From: Luteibacter flocculans
GTDB lineage: Bacteria; Pseudomonadota; Gammaproteobacteria; Xanthomonadales; Rhodanobacteraceae
Reading direction: 5' to 3'
DNA length: 64,000 bases
Assembly: GCF_023612255.1 (NCBI RefSeq)
Contig: NZ_CP063231.1
Coordinates: forward strand, 416,001 to 480,000
Under the pieces are notes generated by a model that saw only the letters and a program-made list of their open reading frames with translations, had not been told where the DNA came from and ran no database searches. Numbering within the stretch: the stretch's first letter is position 1; each line of letters starts with the position of its first letter. The position numbers and the translations under genes were made by a program. This document shows positions 41,297 through 56,421 of this stretch, one piece after another.

Positions 41297-42655
41297 TTAC
41301 TTCCGGCCCAGCGCCAGACCCTTCAGCACATTGAGTGCCTGCGACAGAGCATAGTCGTCGATCGCCAGCTTGCCGTCGTCGTCGCTCGTGCTCTTCTCGT
41401 CCGCCGCGGCTTTTTCATTGACGAGATGATTCGGCAGGTCTGCTTCCGAGCCGATGAGCTGCGGTGGCGTATCCGCCTTGCTTACGGCGAGATCGGCGAG
41501 CGGAATGTCCGGCTTGATGCCTTCGGCCTGGATCGAGGTCCCGTTCGGCGTGTAGTAGCGCGCGGTGGTGATCTTCACCGCGTGTTCCTGATCGAGCGGC
41601 AGCACCGTCTGCACCACGCCCTTGCCGAAGGTGCGGCGCCCCATGATGAGCGCGCGGTGGTTGTCTTTCAGCGCACCGGAGACGATTTCCGCCGCCGACG
41701 CCGTGCCGTTGTCGGTGAGGATCACGATCGGCGCGCCCTTGAGCAAGTCGCCTGGGTGTGCGTCGAAATGCAGGTTCGCGTCCGGCAGTCGTCCCTTCGT
41801 GGTCACGATGGTGCCGCTGTCGAGGAAGGTGTCCGCCACGCCCACCGCCGTGGTGAGCAGGCCGCCCGGGTTGGAGCGCAGGTCCAGCACCGCGCCCTTG
41901 GGCGCACCGTGCTTCTTGATGTAGTCGGAGAGCTTGGTGTCCAGATCCGTCGCGGTGTCTTCCTGGAACTGGCTCAGACGGATGTACACGTAGCCCGGAT
42001 CGAGCTGGCGCAACTTCACGCTGGTGACGTTGATCCTTTCGCGAACGAGCGGCAGGTCGATCGGCTTGTCCGACTTCTCATGGAGAATGGTGAGGGTGAT
42101 CTTGCTGCCGGGATCGCCGCGCAGCTTCTTGAACGCCTCGTCGATGTTCTGGCTGTCGACCACCATGCCGTCCACCTTGAGGATCGTGTCGCCCGGCTTG
42201 ATGCCTGCGCGCGATGCCGGCGTGTCGTCGATCGGCGAGACGATCTTCAGCATGCCGTCGACCTGCAGTACCTCGATACCCAGGCCACCGTACTGGCCGG
42301 TGGTGTCCTCGTCGAGTTCGTCGAGGCCTTCCTTGTCGAGGTATTCGCTGTGCGGATCGAGATTCTGCAGCATGCCGCTGATGGCGGCATTCATGATGGT
42401 CTTGTTGTCGAGCTTCTCGACGTATGCCTGCTGGATGATGTGATACACCCGCGTGAAATTGCGGATGTCGTCGAGGCTGACCGCATCGTCGGCCTGTTGG
42501 ACCACCGCTGCGGCACTGGTCGACGAGGCGGCCGGCGCGTCGGGCTGCTTGATCGGTTTCTGCGGAACTTGCGCCTCGACCTGGGTGACGGCCAATGCGC
42601 CGAGAGCCAGCGCGAGGGCGAGGCGAAGAGGGTGCGGGTGGCTGCGAAGAGTCAT
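41297..42655 (-). CDS. ctpA: carboxy-terminal processing peptidase (S41)
   Basis: A 452-residue periplasmic serine protease with a signal peptide ending QVEA (about residue 28), a helical region, a PDZ domain (GLGIEVLQVDGMLKIVSPIDD) and the S41 catalytic domain with the Ser-Lys dyad in NGTASAAEIVSGAL and RRTFGKGVVQT. Such enzymes trim peptidoglycan hydrolases or lipoproteins. It starts 10 bp after envC, and the envC-ctpA pair is conserved. The ATG at 42655 begins a normal signal peptide; 14 further upstream codons are open but unlikely. Confidence 0.93.
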   Translation of the reverse strand: MTLRSHPHPLRLALALALGALAVTQVEAQVPQKPIKQPDAPAASSTSAAAVVQQADDAVSLDDIRNFTRVYHIIQQAYVEKLDNKTIMNAAISGMLQNLDPHSEYLDKEGLDELDEDTTGQYGGLGIEVLQVDGMLKIVSPIDDTPASRAGIKPGDTILKVDGMVVDSQNIDEAFKKLRGDPGSKITLTILHEKSDKPIDLPLVRERINVTSVKLRQLDPGYVYIRLSQFQEDTATDLDTKLSDYIKKHGAPKGAVLDLRSNPGGLLTTAVGVADTFLDSGTIVTTKGRLPDANLHFDAHPGDLLKGAPIVILTDNGTASAAEIVSGALKDNHRALIMGRRTFGKGVVQTVLPLDQEHAVKITTARYYTPNGTSIQAEGIKPDIPLADLAVSKADTPPQLIGSEADLPNHLVNEKAAADEKSTSDDDGKLAIDDYALSQALNVLKGLALGRK

Positions 42656-42665
42656 GCGAATGTCC

Positions 42666-43838
42666 TTAATGCCGTTTGCCGAGCCAACCGCGCGCATCGA
42701 TGGGCTTGCCGCCCTGGCGCAGTTCGAAATAAACGCCGTTGTCGCCGGCGGGCGCCGCTGCGGTGCCGACGGCTTCGCCAGCTTCCACGGTGTCGCCTAC
42801 GCCATGCAACAGGGTTTCATTGTTGCCGTACATGCTCATGAACCCGTTGCCGTGATTCACGATGATCATCATGCCGTAGCCGCGCAGGAAGCTCGCGAAC
42901 ACCACGCGACCGCGCGATACCGCCTTCACCTCGCTGCCGCGCGGCGCCACGATGATCACGCCGTTGCCATAGGCGTGAACGGGGCCGTTGGCGGGCCAGG
43001 GCAGGTTGCCGCGCAGGTTGCCCATGGGCGCGGACGCCGGTGCGCCCTTCGGCGCCGGTGCCGGCTCCGCGGCCTTGGCAGCCTCGTCGATCACCTTCTG
43101 CAGGCGGGCGACCAGGGCATTCATGTCCTGCTCGTTCTGTTTGAGGGCGGCCATGCGCTGGGCCTGGTCCTTGTACTTCGAGTCGGTTTCCGCCACCAGT
43201 TTCTGTTGCTCGGCGCGCTGCTTCTCCAGATCCTTCGCGCGCGTCTCGCGCTCGGTCCGGGAGGCTTCCAGCTTCTGCTGCTCGGCCGTGATGGCGGCTT
43301 CGACCTCCTGCAGGCGGGAAAGATCCGCAAGCAGGCTGCGAATGCGCTCCACGCGGTTCTCCTGGAAGTAGCGGGAGTAGGCGAGGGCACGGGAAATCCG
43401 GTTCACGTCCTCGTCGCCGAGCAGGAGCTGGAGGTCCGAGCCACGGCCAAGGGTATAAGTGGCGCGCAGCAGATCGCCCAGCGCGTCCTTCTGCTTGTCC
43501 AGGCCGGCCTGCATCTCGGCGCGCTGCGCGTTCAGTTGGTCGAGGTCGTGGCGGCGCTGCTCCAGTTCGGCCTCGGTTTCGCGAACGGCGCGTGCGGCCG
43601 CCGACACCTGTTCAGCCTGCCGCGCCAGGGCCGCGTTGGCGCTGTCCCGGGCGTTGGCGGTCTCCCGCTGCTCGCGGGTCAGCGTCTCGATGTCCTTGCG
43701 CACGCCCTCCAGCTTCTGTCGGGCGTCCTGCTGCTCCGCCCGCGCCTTGGCGTCCTGCGCTGAGCGAGCCGGCAGGGCGGTGGCGCATGTGAAGGTGGCG
43801 AGGATCAGGGTGGCAGGCAGACGGAGGATTGGGCGCAT
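42666..43838 (-). CDS. envC: EnvC-type murein hydrolase activator
   Basis: A 390-residue exported protein with a signal peptide ending LPARS (about residue 25), a long coiled coil of two segments (about 30-250) and a C-terminal LytM/M23 domain. The M23 zinc ligands are replaced: MSMYGNN where active enzymes have an H-x-H type site and VYFELRQGG where they have HFE. EnvC proteins are catalytically inactive and activate amidases at the division septum, recruited by FtsEX. It is divergent from gltB and precedes ctpA. Confidence 0.93.
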   Translation of the reverse strand: MRPILRLPATLILATFTCATALPARSAQDAKARAEQQDARQKLEGVRKDIETLTREQRETANARDSANAALARQAEQVSAAARAVRETEAELEQRRHDLDQLNAQRAEMQAGLDKQKDALGDLLRATYTLGRGSDLQLLLGDEDVNRISRALAYSRYFQENRVERIRSLLADLSRLQEVEAAITAEQQKLEASRTERETRAKDLEKQRAEQQKLVAETDSKYKDQAQRMAALKQNEQDMNALVARLQKVIDEAAKAAEPAPAPKGAPASAPMGNLRGNLPWPANGPVHAYGNGVIIVAPRGSEVKAVSRGRVVFASFLRGYGMMIIVNHGNGFMSMYGNNETLLHGVGDTVEAGEAVGTAAAPAGDNGVYFELRQGGKPIDARGWLGKRH

Positions 43839-43994
43839 TCGGAGATTATTACCTATCCGGCGACGTCGGCCACGCGCCGCCGGTCACCTCGCTGGTATGC
43901 CCGCATGGCCTTGTGCTGCCCCGTCCGGCCGCACTGGTCTCGCCCGGCGGTCGTAAGAATTTCGTTTGCGCGACGTTTGGACGTCCGAATGGCT

Positions 43995-44024
43995 TTGACG
44001 CAACGCGGCAATTGTGCCTAAAGT
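43995..44024 (+). promoter_or_regulatory. candidate sigma-70 promoter of gltBD
   Basis: TTGACG (43995-44000) and TAAAGT (44019-44024) are spaced 18 bp, in the 283-bp gap between divergent envC and gltB. A transcription start near 44032 would leave a leader of about 90 bases. The rest of the gap shows nothing I can name. Confidence 0.45.
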
Positions 44025-44121
44025 GGGCTGAGCCCTTCGCGCGTATGTGATGGTCGGCCCGTCCAGGCCGCGGGGCCACATGCGCGTCACACCCAGCAAA
44101 ACCAAAGCCACGAGGAGGCGG

Positions 44122-50006
<5,885 letters not shown>

Positions 50007-50012
50007 AGCAAG

Positions 50013-50040
50013 AGGGCGTCGGGGTCATCCCCGGCGCCCT
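50013..50040 (+). terminator. hairpin terminator of gltBD
   Basis: A 12-bp stem with one G-U pair (50013-50024 with 50029-50040) around TCAT lies seven bases after the gltD stop. No T-run follows. Confidence 0.6.
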
Positions 50041-50100
50041 TGGCTTCGTCCCTCGTCGCGCCCACAATGGCCGGATGGTCCCCAAGGGCTTCACGTCCCC

Positions 50101-50859
50101 ATGTGTCTGATTGCCTTTGCCTGGCGCGCGCATCCGCGCTGGCGTCTCGTCCTCGTGGGTAACCGCGACGAGTTTCATGCCCGGCCGACGGCCCCGCTCG
50201 CATCCTGGGACGAGGCGCCGCAGATCGTCGCCGGTCGCGATCTCGAGGCCAGCGGTACCTGGGTCGGTGTTGGTCCGCGTGGCCGGGTGAGTGCGATCAC
50301 CAACGTGCGCGATCCGAGCGCCAGTCACGACGGACTGTCCCGCGGGTTGCTGGTCGCCGATTATCTCGGTGCCAGTCTTCCGGCGCGCGAACATGCCATC
50401 GAACTCATGGCCAGCGCGCGCGATTACCGTCCCTTCAACCTGCTGACTTTCGACCACGAAGACGCGTACTACCTCGGCAATCACCCGAGTGCGCGCGCAC
50501 AGCCTGTCGATGCGGGCGTGCATGGCTTGAGCAATGCCGACTTCAACGCACCCTGGCCGAAGACGCAGGCGATCGTACAGCGTCTGGAAGCATGGATCGC
50601 GGCGGGGCGTGACGACGACACCGATGCCCTGTTCGCCATGCTTTCCGACCGGGGCGGCTGGCCCGACGACCTGCTTCCCGATACGGGCGTCGGTATCGAG
50701 CGCGAGCGCTTTCTGTCGAGCGCCTTCATCGTTGGCGAGCACTACGGCACCCGAGCCAGCACGGTGATCCTGGTCGATCATGAGGACCGCACCACCATCA
50801 TCGAGCGCCGCTTCGGGCCGCATGGCGCTTATCTGGGCGAGAGCCGCGCCGACGGCTGA
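50101..50859 (+). CDS. NRDE/TANGO2 family protein
   Basis: A 252-residue Ntn-hydrolase-like protein. It starts MCLIAFAW, which exposes Cys2 as a potential N-terminal nucleophile, and has the name motif LVGNRDEFHARPTAPL, followed by AGRDLEASGTWVGVG and SNADFNAPWPKT. The eukaryotic relative TANGO2 affects Golgi organisation and possibly heme handling; bacterial function is unknown. The ATG at 50101 is fixed by the conserved N-terminus. Confidence 0.9.
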   Translation: MCLIAFAWRAHPRWRLVLVGNRDEFHARPTAPLASWDEAPQIVAGRDLEASGTWVGVGPRGRVSAITNVRDPSASHDGLSRGLLVADYLGASLPAREHAIELMASARDYRPFNLLTFDHEDAYYLGNHPSARAQPVDAGVHGLSNADFNAPWPKTQAIVQRLEAWIAAGRDDDTDALFAMLSDRGGWPDDLLPDTGVGIERERFLSSAFIVGEHYGTRASTVILVDHEDRTTIIERRFGPHGAYLGESRADG

Positions 50860-50996
50860 ACCTGTCCGCGAGGCGGTGTTCTTGCGCGTGGAATGGAAAG
50901 TGTTTTGCGCCCGGCGCAATTGATTCGCCCGGCCTTCGCCCCGAGCATGAAGGAGTCCGCCAAGCGGCCACTCTTTCCTTCCTCCTGGAGCTTTCC

Positions 50997-51791
50997 ATGA
51001 ACATCGATCTCACCAAGCGCAGCGCCATCGTCACGGGTTCCACGGCCGGTATCGGTCTGGCCATTGCCACCGGGCTCGCCGCTGCCGGCGCGTCGGTCGT
51101 CGTGACCGGGCGTACCCAGGCCCGCGTCGACGAAGCCATCGCGGCGGTCAAGAAAGTCGCGCCCGAGGCAAAGGTCACCGGTGTTGCCGCCGATCTCGGC
51201 ACGGCCGAAGGTGCGGCCACGCTCATCAAGGCCGTGCCCGAGACCGACATCCTTGTGAACAACCTCGGCATCTTCGAGCCGAAGGACTTCTTCGAGATCG
51301 ACGATGCCGAGTGGACCCGGTTCTTCGAGGTGAACGTGAACTCCGGCGTGCGCCTCTCGCGTCACTATGCGAAGGGCATGGCGCAGCGTGGGTGGGGCCG
51401 CGTGCAGTTCATCTCCAGCGAGTCGGGCATCCAGGTGCCGGCGGAGATGGTGCATTACGGCGTGACCAAGACCGCGCAACTGGGTGTATCGCGCGGCTTG
51501 GCTGAGGTACTTGCTGGCACCGGCGTAACGGTCAACGCGATTCTCCCGGGCCCTACCTTGTCCGAAGGTGTGAGTGAGTTCTTCGGCAAGATCGCGAAGA
51601 ACCAGGGTGTGTCGATGGAGCAGGTGGAGCGCGACTTCATCCAGACGCATCGCCCGACGTCGCTCATCAAGCGTCTGCTGAGCGTGGAAGAAGTCGCCAA
51701 TGTGTCGGTCTATCTTGCTTCCGAGCAGGCGTCCGGCACCACCGGCGCGTCGATCCGTGTCGACGGCGGCGTCACCCGCTCGATCATCTAG
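50997..51791 (+). CDS. short-chain dehydrogenase/reductase
   Basis: A 264-residue classical SDR. The NAD(P)-binding motif is TGSTAGIGLAIA (about residues 14-25), NNLG replaces NNAG, the catalytic Ser-Tyr-Lys are in ISSESGIQVP and YGVTK, and PGPTLSEGV follows. The terminal VDGGVTRSII is typical of fatty-acyl or 3-oxoacyl reductase-like SDRs, but the substrate is not evident. A GGAG ribosome site precedes the ATG. It stands alone; the convergent WYL-like gene ends three bases away. Confidence 0.9.
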   Translation: MNIDLTKRSAIVTGSTAGIGLAIATGLAAAGASVVVTGRTQARVDEAIAAVKKVAPEAKVTGVAADLGTAEGAATLIKAVPETDILVNNLGIFEPKDFFEIDDAEWTRFFEVNVNSGVRLSRHYAKGMAQRGWGRVQFISSESGIQVPAEMVHYGVTKTAQLGVSRGLAEVLAGTGVTVNAILPGPTLSEGVSEFFGKIAKNQGVSMEQVERDFIQTHRPTSLIKRLLSVEEVANVSVYLASEQASGTTGASIRVDGGVTRSII

Positions 51792-51794
51792 CCC

Positions 51795-52103
51795 TCATCC
51801 GCCGATCTGGCAAATGATCCGCGAGAAGGCGCCATCGTTCCGCTGGAACTCCGGCCGCGGCGCATGGAAGCGCCGGTCGCTCAGGGTGAGGGATTTCACC
51901 TTTTCTATGCGAAAGGATTTCCACCCGGTGGCAGCGCCCGACGCGCTGCCACCGGCGACTTGATAGGCACTGAGCAGCCGCTCACCCGCCGCGTCGTCGC
52001 CGTAGACGTGCGGCTGCACCAGACGCTCCGCACCACCGTACTCCACGACCAACAGATGCATCGTCGCGATGGCCTCGCAGATGACGTCATCGAAGTGCGT
52101 CAC
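51795..52103 (-). CDS. small WYL-domain-like protein
   Basis: About 102 residues consisting of a core ATMHLLVVEYGGAERLVQPH, GERLLSAYQVAGG, GWKSFRIEKVKSL, which follows the strand order of WYL domains (ligand-sensing beta barrels attached to DNA-binding or Cas proteins), here with no helix-turn-helix attached. The GTG at 52103 overlaps the stop of the YchJ-like gene by four bases (GTGA), supporting this start and co-translation. Role unknown. Confidence 0.65.
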   Translation of the reverse strand: MTHFDDVICEAIATMHLLVVEYGGAERLVQPHVYGDDAAGERLLSAYQVAGGSASGAATGWKSFRIEKVKSLTLSDRRFHAPRPEFQRNDGAFSRIICQIGG

Positions 52104-52495
52104 GACACATCGCCGTCCACGTAATACCAACGCCCATCCTCGCGCACGAAGCGACTGACCTCGTGCATGCGCTCAGCGCTGCCACCACCCATGCGCAACC
52201 GCGCAACGAACTCGACGATAGCCGTGTCCGCCGTGGGATTCTCGTGACGCTTCACCGAAAGCCCCAACCACGTTGGCTTAGGCGATTGTGTCGCGAGCCC
52301 CAGCGATGCCGGGCGCGTGCTCGGGTGCCAGGTTGCGAGCAGATAGTCCTCCAAGCCCAGCACGTAGGCGCTGTAGCGCGATCGCATGAGAGCTTCGGCA
52401 GAGGGGGCTGGCGTACCGGCATGCCAACGCCCGCAGCAGGCGCTATAGGTTGCGCCGCTTCCGCATGTGCATGGATGGGCGGTGGTTCCTGCCAT
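52100..52495 (-). CDS. YchJ family protein with SEC-C metal-binding motif
   Basis: A 131-residue protein of the YchJ family. The N-terminal SEC-C-type motif is PCTCGSGATYSACCGRW (Cys for zinc), and the NTF2-like part includes ALMRSRYSAYVLGLEDYLLATWH and RFVREDGRWYYVDGD. Function is unknown in general. The ATG at 52495 has an AGGAG site eight bases upstream; an in-frame ATG at 52513 is less likely. It is divergent from the lipocalin gene across a 209-bp gap. Confidence 0.88.
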   Translation of the reverse strand: MAGTTAHPCTCGSGATYSACCGRWHAGTPAPSAEALMRSRYSAYVLGLEDYLLATWHPSTRPASLGLATQSPKPTWLGLSVKRHENPTADTAIVEFVARLRMGGGSAERMHEVSRFVREDGRWYYVDGDVS

Positions 52496-52704
52496 GGCGA
52501 TCGCTCCTGTCACAACGGGGTTCGGTCGCCGATGCTACACGGCTTGCCTGTTCAGGAAGGTTCCGCTTTTCGGCAGTGGGATCGGGTTTCGTGCTGCGGG
52601 ACGTCATCTATGGCCCGCCTGGCGAGGCCTCCGGCCGCCCGATTCAAAGGAGGTTCACTCCAAATCCGCATCGTAGTGGGGTCGTTTTCAAGGGATTTAT
52701 CACC

Positions 52705-53241
52705 ATGCGCAGCATCCTCACGGCGATTGCCGCTTCCATGGCCATCGGTAGTGCCATCGCCAGTACGCCGGTGACGGCGGTCAGCCATCTCGATCTCGAC
52801 CGCTATGCCGGTACGTGGCACGAAATGGCCCGGCTGCCTATGTATTTCCAGCGGAAGTGCACCGGGGCGGTGACGGCGACCTATGCCGTCCAGCCGGACG
52901 GTACGGTTTCCGTGCACAACGCCTGCGTCACCGCGGACGGGAGCACCATCGCCAGTGACGGCGTGGCGCGTCGTCCCGAGCCGTTCTCGCAAGGCAAGCT
53001 CCAGGTACGCTTCGCACCGAAGTGGCTTTCGTGGGTGCCGTTCGTCTGGGCCGACTATTGGGTCATCGCCCTGGACGAGAACTACCAATGGGCCATGGTG
53101 GGACAACCCGGTCGTAAGTATCTCTGGATCCTTTCGCGGACTCCGACCATGGATAAGGCAACGTTCGAGGCATTGAAGGCGCGCGCGACTGCCATGGGGT
53201 ACGACCTCTCGGCACTCGTGGTATCGGGGAAGATCGAGTAA
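52705..53241 (+). CDS. bacterial lipocalin (Blc-like)
   Basis: A 178-residue exported lipocalin. A signal peptide ends IGSAIAS (about residue 20); no lipobox Cys is present, so unlike E. coli Blc it should be soluble in the periplasm. The lipocalin motifs are LDRYAGTWHEMARLPMYFQ, VTATYAVQPDGTVSV and ADYWVIALDENYQWAMVGQP, with two Cys for a disulfide. Lipocalins bind fatty acids or lysophospholipids. An AAGGGA site precedes the ATG. Confidence 0.92.
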   Translation: MRSILTAIAASMAIGSAIASTPVTAVSHLDLDRYAGTWHEMARLPMYFQRKCTGAVTATYAVQPDGTVSVHNACVTADGSTIASDGVARRPEPFSQGKLQVRFAPKWLSWVPFVWADYWVIALDENYQWAMVGQPGRKYLWILSRTPTMDKATFEALKARATAMGYDLSALVVSGKIE

Positions 53242-53327
53242 CCAGCGTTCCGGAACCTATGTCGTCGCTCATCCAAACGGCGATTGGTGCGCGTGCCTTT
53301 CGTTCGAAGGGTACGCAGGCGCTTTGG

Positions 53328-53891
53328 CTATTCGGTGAAACGATCGTCGCGAGGGCGGACGATCTTGACAACAAGCGCAACGGCGCCGCGATCGAGTTCG
53401 ACCGAAAGCGGTGCGATGACCGTATCGCCGATGCCGAAGGCAGTGTCGCCCGTACGGGCCGTACCCTGGGCAAGATGAAGCAGAGCGACGTCCTTGGTGT
53501 CGACGCGCCCGGGACCGCGCATGACATTGATCGCCCCGCGAATGTCGCCGCGTCGAACCATCAGATTGAAATCGCGCGTCGCGCCGCCCGCCAGCGCGAC
53601 CTCGACGTGTGCCTCGCCGGGAAACGCGAATGGCACGCACGGTGTCGTCAGCGCGTGGGTGCGCTCGCCGTCGAGCGTCATCGTGAAGCCGTCGCCTTGG
53701 AGCAGCACGATGGTTCGATCGATACCGGGGAAGCGCGAGAACGGCGACGCCGTATCGACGTCGGCGATGCTGACGCGCCACAGGAAATGATCCATGGAGG
53801 CGCCGGGTGGCTCGACGGCGATTTCCCGCGTGATGCCGAGACCGTTCTTCCACGGCACAGCTTTCAATGCATCGAAGCGGATGATGGTCAT
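53328..53891 (-). CDS. HutD/Ves family protein
   Basis: A 187-residue cupin-like protein beginning MTIIRFDALKAVPWKNGLG, with WRVSIADVDTASPFSRFPG and GIDRTIVLLQGDGFTM, the consensus of HutD. HutD is encoded in histidine-utilisation operons of some bacteria and may act as a governor of that pathway; no hut genes are present here. It starts within the last four bases of dinG (ATGA overlap), indicating co-transcription. Confidence 0.85.
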   Translation of the reverse strand: MTIIRFDALKAVPWKNGLGITREIAVEPPGASMDHFLWRVSIADVDTASPFSRFPGIDRTIVLLQGDGFTMTLDGERTHALTTPCVPFAFPGEAHVEVALAGGATRDFNLMVRRGDIRGAINVMRGPGRVDTKDVALLHLAQGTARTGDTAFGIGDTVIAPLSVELDRGAVALVVKIVRPRDDRFTE

Positions 53892-55984
53892 GCGACGCGC
53901 TCGATATCGCGGGCGAAAGGCGGCAGAGCACGCAACATGCCCGTGCCGTAGCGCTTGGTGATGACGCGCCGATCCAGCAGGACGATGCGCCCCGTATCGG
54001 TTTCGGTACGAATCAGGCGGCCGCAGTACTGCGTGAGCAGGCGTGTCGCATCCGGCACGCTGACTTCGATGAAGGGATTGCGTCCGCGCGATTCCAGCCA
54101 TTCCGCATAGGTAGCGCCGACCGGATCGGTGGGTACGGCGAAGGGGAGCTGCGTGACCACCACGGTTTCGCAGAGCTTGCCTGGCAGGTCGAGACCTTCG
54201 CCGAACGACGCGAGCCCGAACAGCGTGCTGCCCTTGCCGGCTTCGATGTCCGCGCAATGTTCCGCGATCAACTGCGCCTTGGACAGCGAGCCCTGTGCGC
54301 GTACCTTGCGCACGAACTCGATGGGCAGCACTTGCAGCACACGATCGAGCTTGGCGCGTGAGGTGAACAGCACGAGATTGCCGGCGTTCCAGTCGAGATG
54401 TTTCGCCAGCCACTCCGAGACTTCGCGGGCGTGACCTTCGCGATCGTCGGGCAGCGTTTTCAGAGCCGGCACCGAAAGGGTGGCCTGACGTTCGAGATCG
54501 AAGGGCGAGGGCAGGCTGATCGTCACGGCCTCGTTCGGCAGCCCGACCGAATCGGCGAAGCCGCGGAAGTTGCCACCTGCGCTCAGCGTCGCGGAGGTCA
54601 TCACCACCGCCGAGGCGTTGTCCCACAGCACGTTACGCAGCAAGCCGCCGGCCGAGACCGCCGAGGCATGGCAAACCAACTGTTGCTCGGGCGTCATGCT
54701 GACCCAGCGTGCGAGCGGCGGGCTGTTCTCGCGATCCTCCGTGGACCACGCGTACCAGGTGCGTACCTGGCGATCCAGTCGTTCCAACGCCACGCCGAGT
54801 TCGCGCGAAAGCGCTTCCTGCGTGGGGCCGCCGGCCTCCATTTCCACGACGGTCCGGCGGACCATGCGCAGCCAGCGCTGGATATCCTTGGTCAGGAGAT
54901 GCAGATGCTCGGCGTGCATCTTCCAGTTCTCCGGAAGCTGGCCGAGCGAGGCGCGGAACACCGGCTCGGTTTCGCTGGCCGAAGGCGTCCACGAAAGACG
55001 GATCTCGCGCTCGATCTCCTCCAACGCATTCGAGAGTTCCAGCAGCTTCTCGTCACCGGCTTCGAGCGTGAGGTTGCCGATGCTTTCCTTGTCGGTCAGC
55101 GAATAGGCGCCGTGGATCTGGTTCTGCAATCGTCCGATGCGGCGCACGGCCGTCGCAAGATGCACGTCGGCCGCACCGCGGTCGATCGCCTTGCTCGGCA
55201 CGTGATGCGCCTCGTCGAAGATGTAGAGCGTTTCTTCCGGCTTTGGGAGGATGACGCCGCCGAAGGTGTCTTCATCGCGCGGCATGGTGAGGTCGGCAAG
55301 CACCAGGTCCTGGTTCGCAACGACGATGTCGGCTTCGCCGATGGCACGGCGTGCTATGAAAAAAGGACAGACCGCGAAGGCGCCACACTTGCGCCCCGTG
55401 CAGCCACCTGCGCTGGTGGTGATCATGCCGCGCACCAGATCCGACAACGGTTCGGGGCTGGTGTCGATATCGCCGTTCCACTCTCGCGACTCGAAGGCCT
55501 TGCCGAGCTTTTCGATGGCCTTGGTATCGCGCTCCGCGGGCGGCCGCGACCACAGGGCCAGTTCCGCGTCGAATTCGAAGCCACTCTGCGCAGAGGGTTC
55601 GGCGCCGGCCATGCGCAGATTGCGCGGGCACAGGTAACGCGCACGGCCCTTGGCGAGCGCCACCTTGGCCTCGACGCCGCACAGCGTCAGGTACTGCGGA
55701 ATGTCGCGCTGGACGAGCTGCTCCTGCAGCGCCACGGTCGCCGTGGCAATCACCAGTTTCTTTTTCTGCGCGCGCGCCACTTCCAGGCCTGCAATGAGAT
55801 AGGCCATGGATTTACCGGTACCCGTAGGGGCTTCGATCACCGCGGCACCCGCCGGCTCGGCCAGCGCCTTCGCCACTTCGGCAATCATCTTCAACTGCGC
55901 GGCACGGCCACGGAACCCGGGAAGTCCGTCTTTCAGGCGCGCATAGGCGGCGCGGACCGCGGCTTTGGTGTCGTCGGTGAGCAT
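53888..55984 (-). CDS. dinG: ATP-dependent DNA helicase of the DinG family
   Basis: A 698-residue superfamily 2 helicase of the Fe-S XPD/DinG group. Walker A is EAPTGTGKS (about 51-59), Walker B IFDEAHH (257-262), and the 4Fe-4S cysteines are in RYLCPRN (C119) and GGCTGRKCGAFAVCPFF (C195, C200, C206). Helicase C-terminal motifs include GLASFGEGLDLPG and QYCGRLIRTETDTGRI. It unwinds R-loops and D-loops during replication stress. The ATG at 55984 is preferred to a TTG nine codons upstream; the ribosome site is not clear for either. Confidence 0.93.
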   Translation of the reverse strand: MLTDDTKAAVRAAYARLKDGLPGFRGRAAQLKMIAEVAKALAEPAGAAVIEAPTGTGKSMAYLIAGLEVARAQKKKLVIATATVALQEQLVQRDIPQYLTLCGVEAKVALAKGRARYLCPRNLRMAGAEPSAQSGFEFDAELALWSRPPAERDTKAIEKLGKAFESREWNGDIDTSPEPLSDLVRGMITTSAGGCTGRKCGAFAVCPFFIARRAIGEADIVVANQDLVLADLTMPRDEDTFGGVILPKPEETLYIFDEAHHVPSKAIDRGAADVHLATAVRRIGRLQNQIHGAYSLTDKESIGNLTLEAGDEKLLELSNALEEIEREIRLSWTPSASETEPVFRASLGQLPENWKMHAEHLHLLTKDIQRWLRMVRRTVVEMEAGGPTQEALSRELGVALERLDRQVRTWYAWSTEDRENSPPLARWVSMTPEQQLVCHASAVSAGGLLRNVLWDNASAVVMTSATLSAGGNFRGFADSVGLPNEAVTISLPSPFDLERQATLSVPALKTLPDDREGHAREVSEWLAKHLDWNAGNLVLFTSRAKLDRVLQVLPIEFVRKVRAQGSLSKAQLIAEHCADIEAGKGSTLFGLASFGEGLDLPGKLCETVVVTQLPFAVPTDPVGATYAEWLESRGRNPFIEVSVPDATRLLTQYCGRLIRTETDTGRIVLLDRRVITKRYGTGMLRALPPFARDIERVA

Positions 55985-56049
55985 CGATGGGATGAACGGC
56001 GGGGAGGGCAACCCTGCAAGGTTACCTTATCGCCGTCTCAGCCCACGGA

Positions 56050-56331
56050 TCAGGCGTGCCGGCTCCACGCGGAGGACGAGTAGCCGCTACCGGCAACCAG
56101 CCCAGCCACAACGAAGTTGTGCTCTTCCCAGGTGCCGTCGGCGTGCTGCACGTGGATTTCCACGGGGCGGCCAAGGCTGTCGGATAGGCCGGGTGCGAGG
56201 GCCTCGGCGGCAGCGATGGCGGCGGACTGGGAGTCGTAGCGACCGAGCGGAAGCGATGCACGGCGGACGATCCACGGTCCCTGTGTCGATTCACTGTACG
56301 GAATGAACAACTGGGCTGAACTCGAAGCCAT
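56050..56331 (-). CDS. unknown small protein, DUF2188-like
   Basis: A 93-residue protein (SAQLFIPYSESTQGPWIVRR, then RYDSQSAAIAAAEALAPG and PVEIHVQHADGTWEE) with the strand-helix-strand pattern of DUF2188-like domains, in which a sequence is compared to a short repeat of this kind. The GAGGG ribosome site supports the ATG at 56331. It is 34 bp from dinG and 91 bp from tag on the same strand. Function unknown. Confidence 0.6.
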   Translation of the reverse strand: MASSSAQLFIPYSESTQGPWIVRRASLPLGRYDSQSAAIAAAEALAPGLSDSLGRPVEIHVQHADGTWEEHNFVVAGLVAGSGYSSSAWSRHA

Positions 56332-56421
56332 GGGACCCTCGCTAAGGCAGGTGTACCAGACGGGCGAGGCCGCTGTTGCGGCCTCGGAATCCACGCTACC
56401 GCAGGGGTGCTAAAAAACCCG

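Noticed and set aside
42666-43838. EnvC as an active M23 endopeptidase
   Set aside because: The His and Asp zinc ligands are replaced, as in known EnvC activators.
53328-54626. 432-codon frame fusing an Arg-rich part to HutD
   Set aside because: The first 245 codons are a shadow of dinG; HutD begins at the ATG at 53891, which overlaps the dinG stop by four bases.
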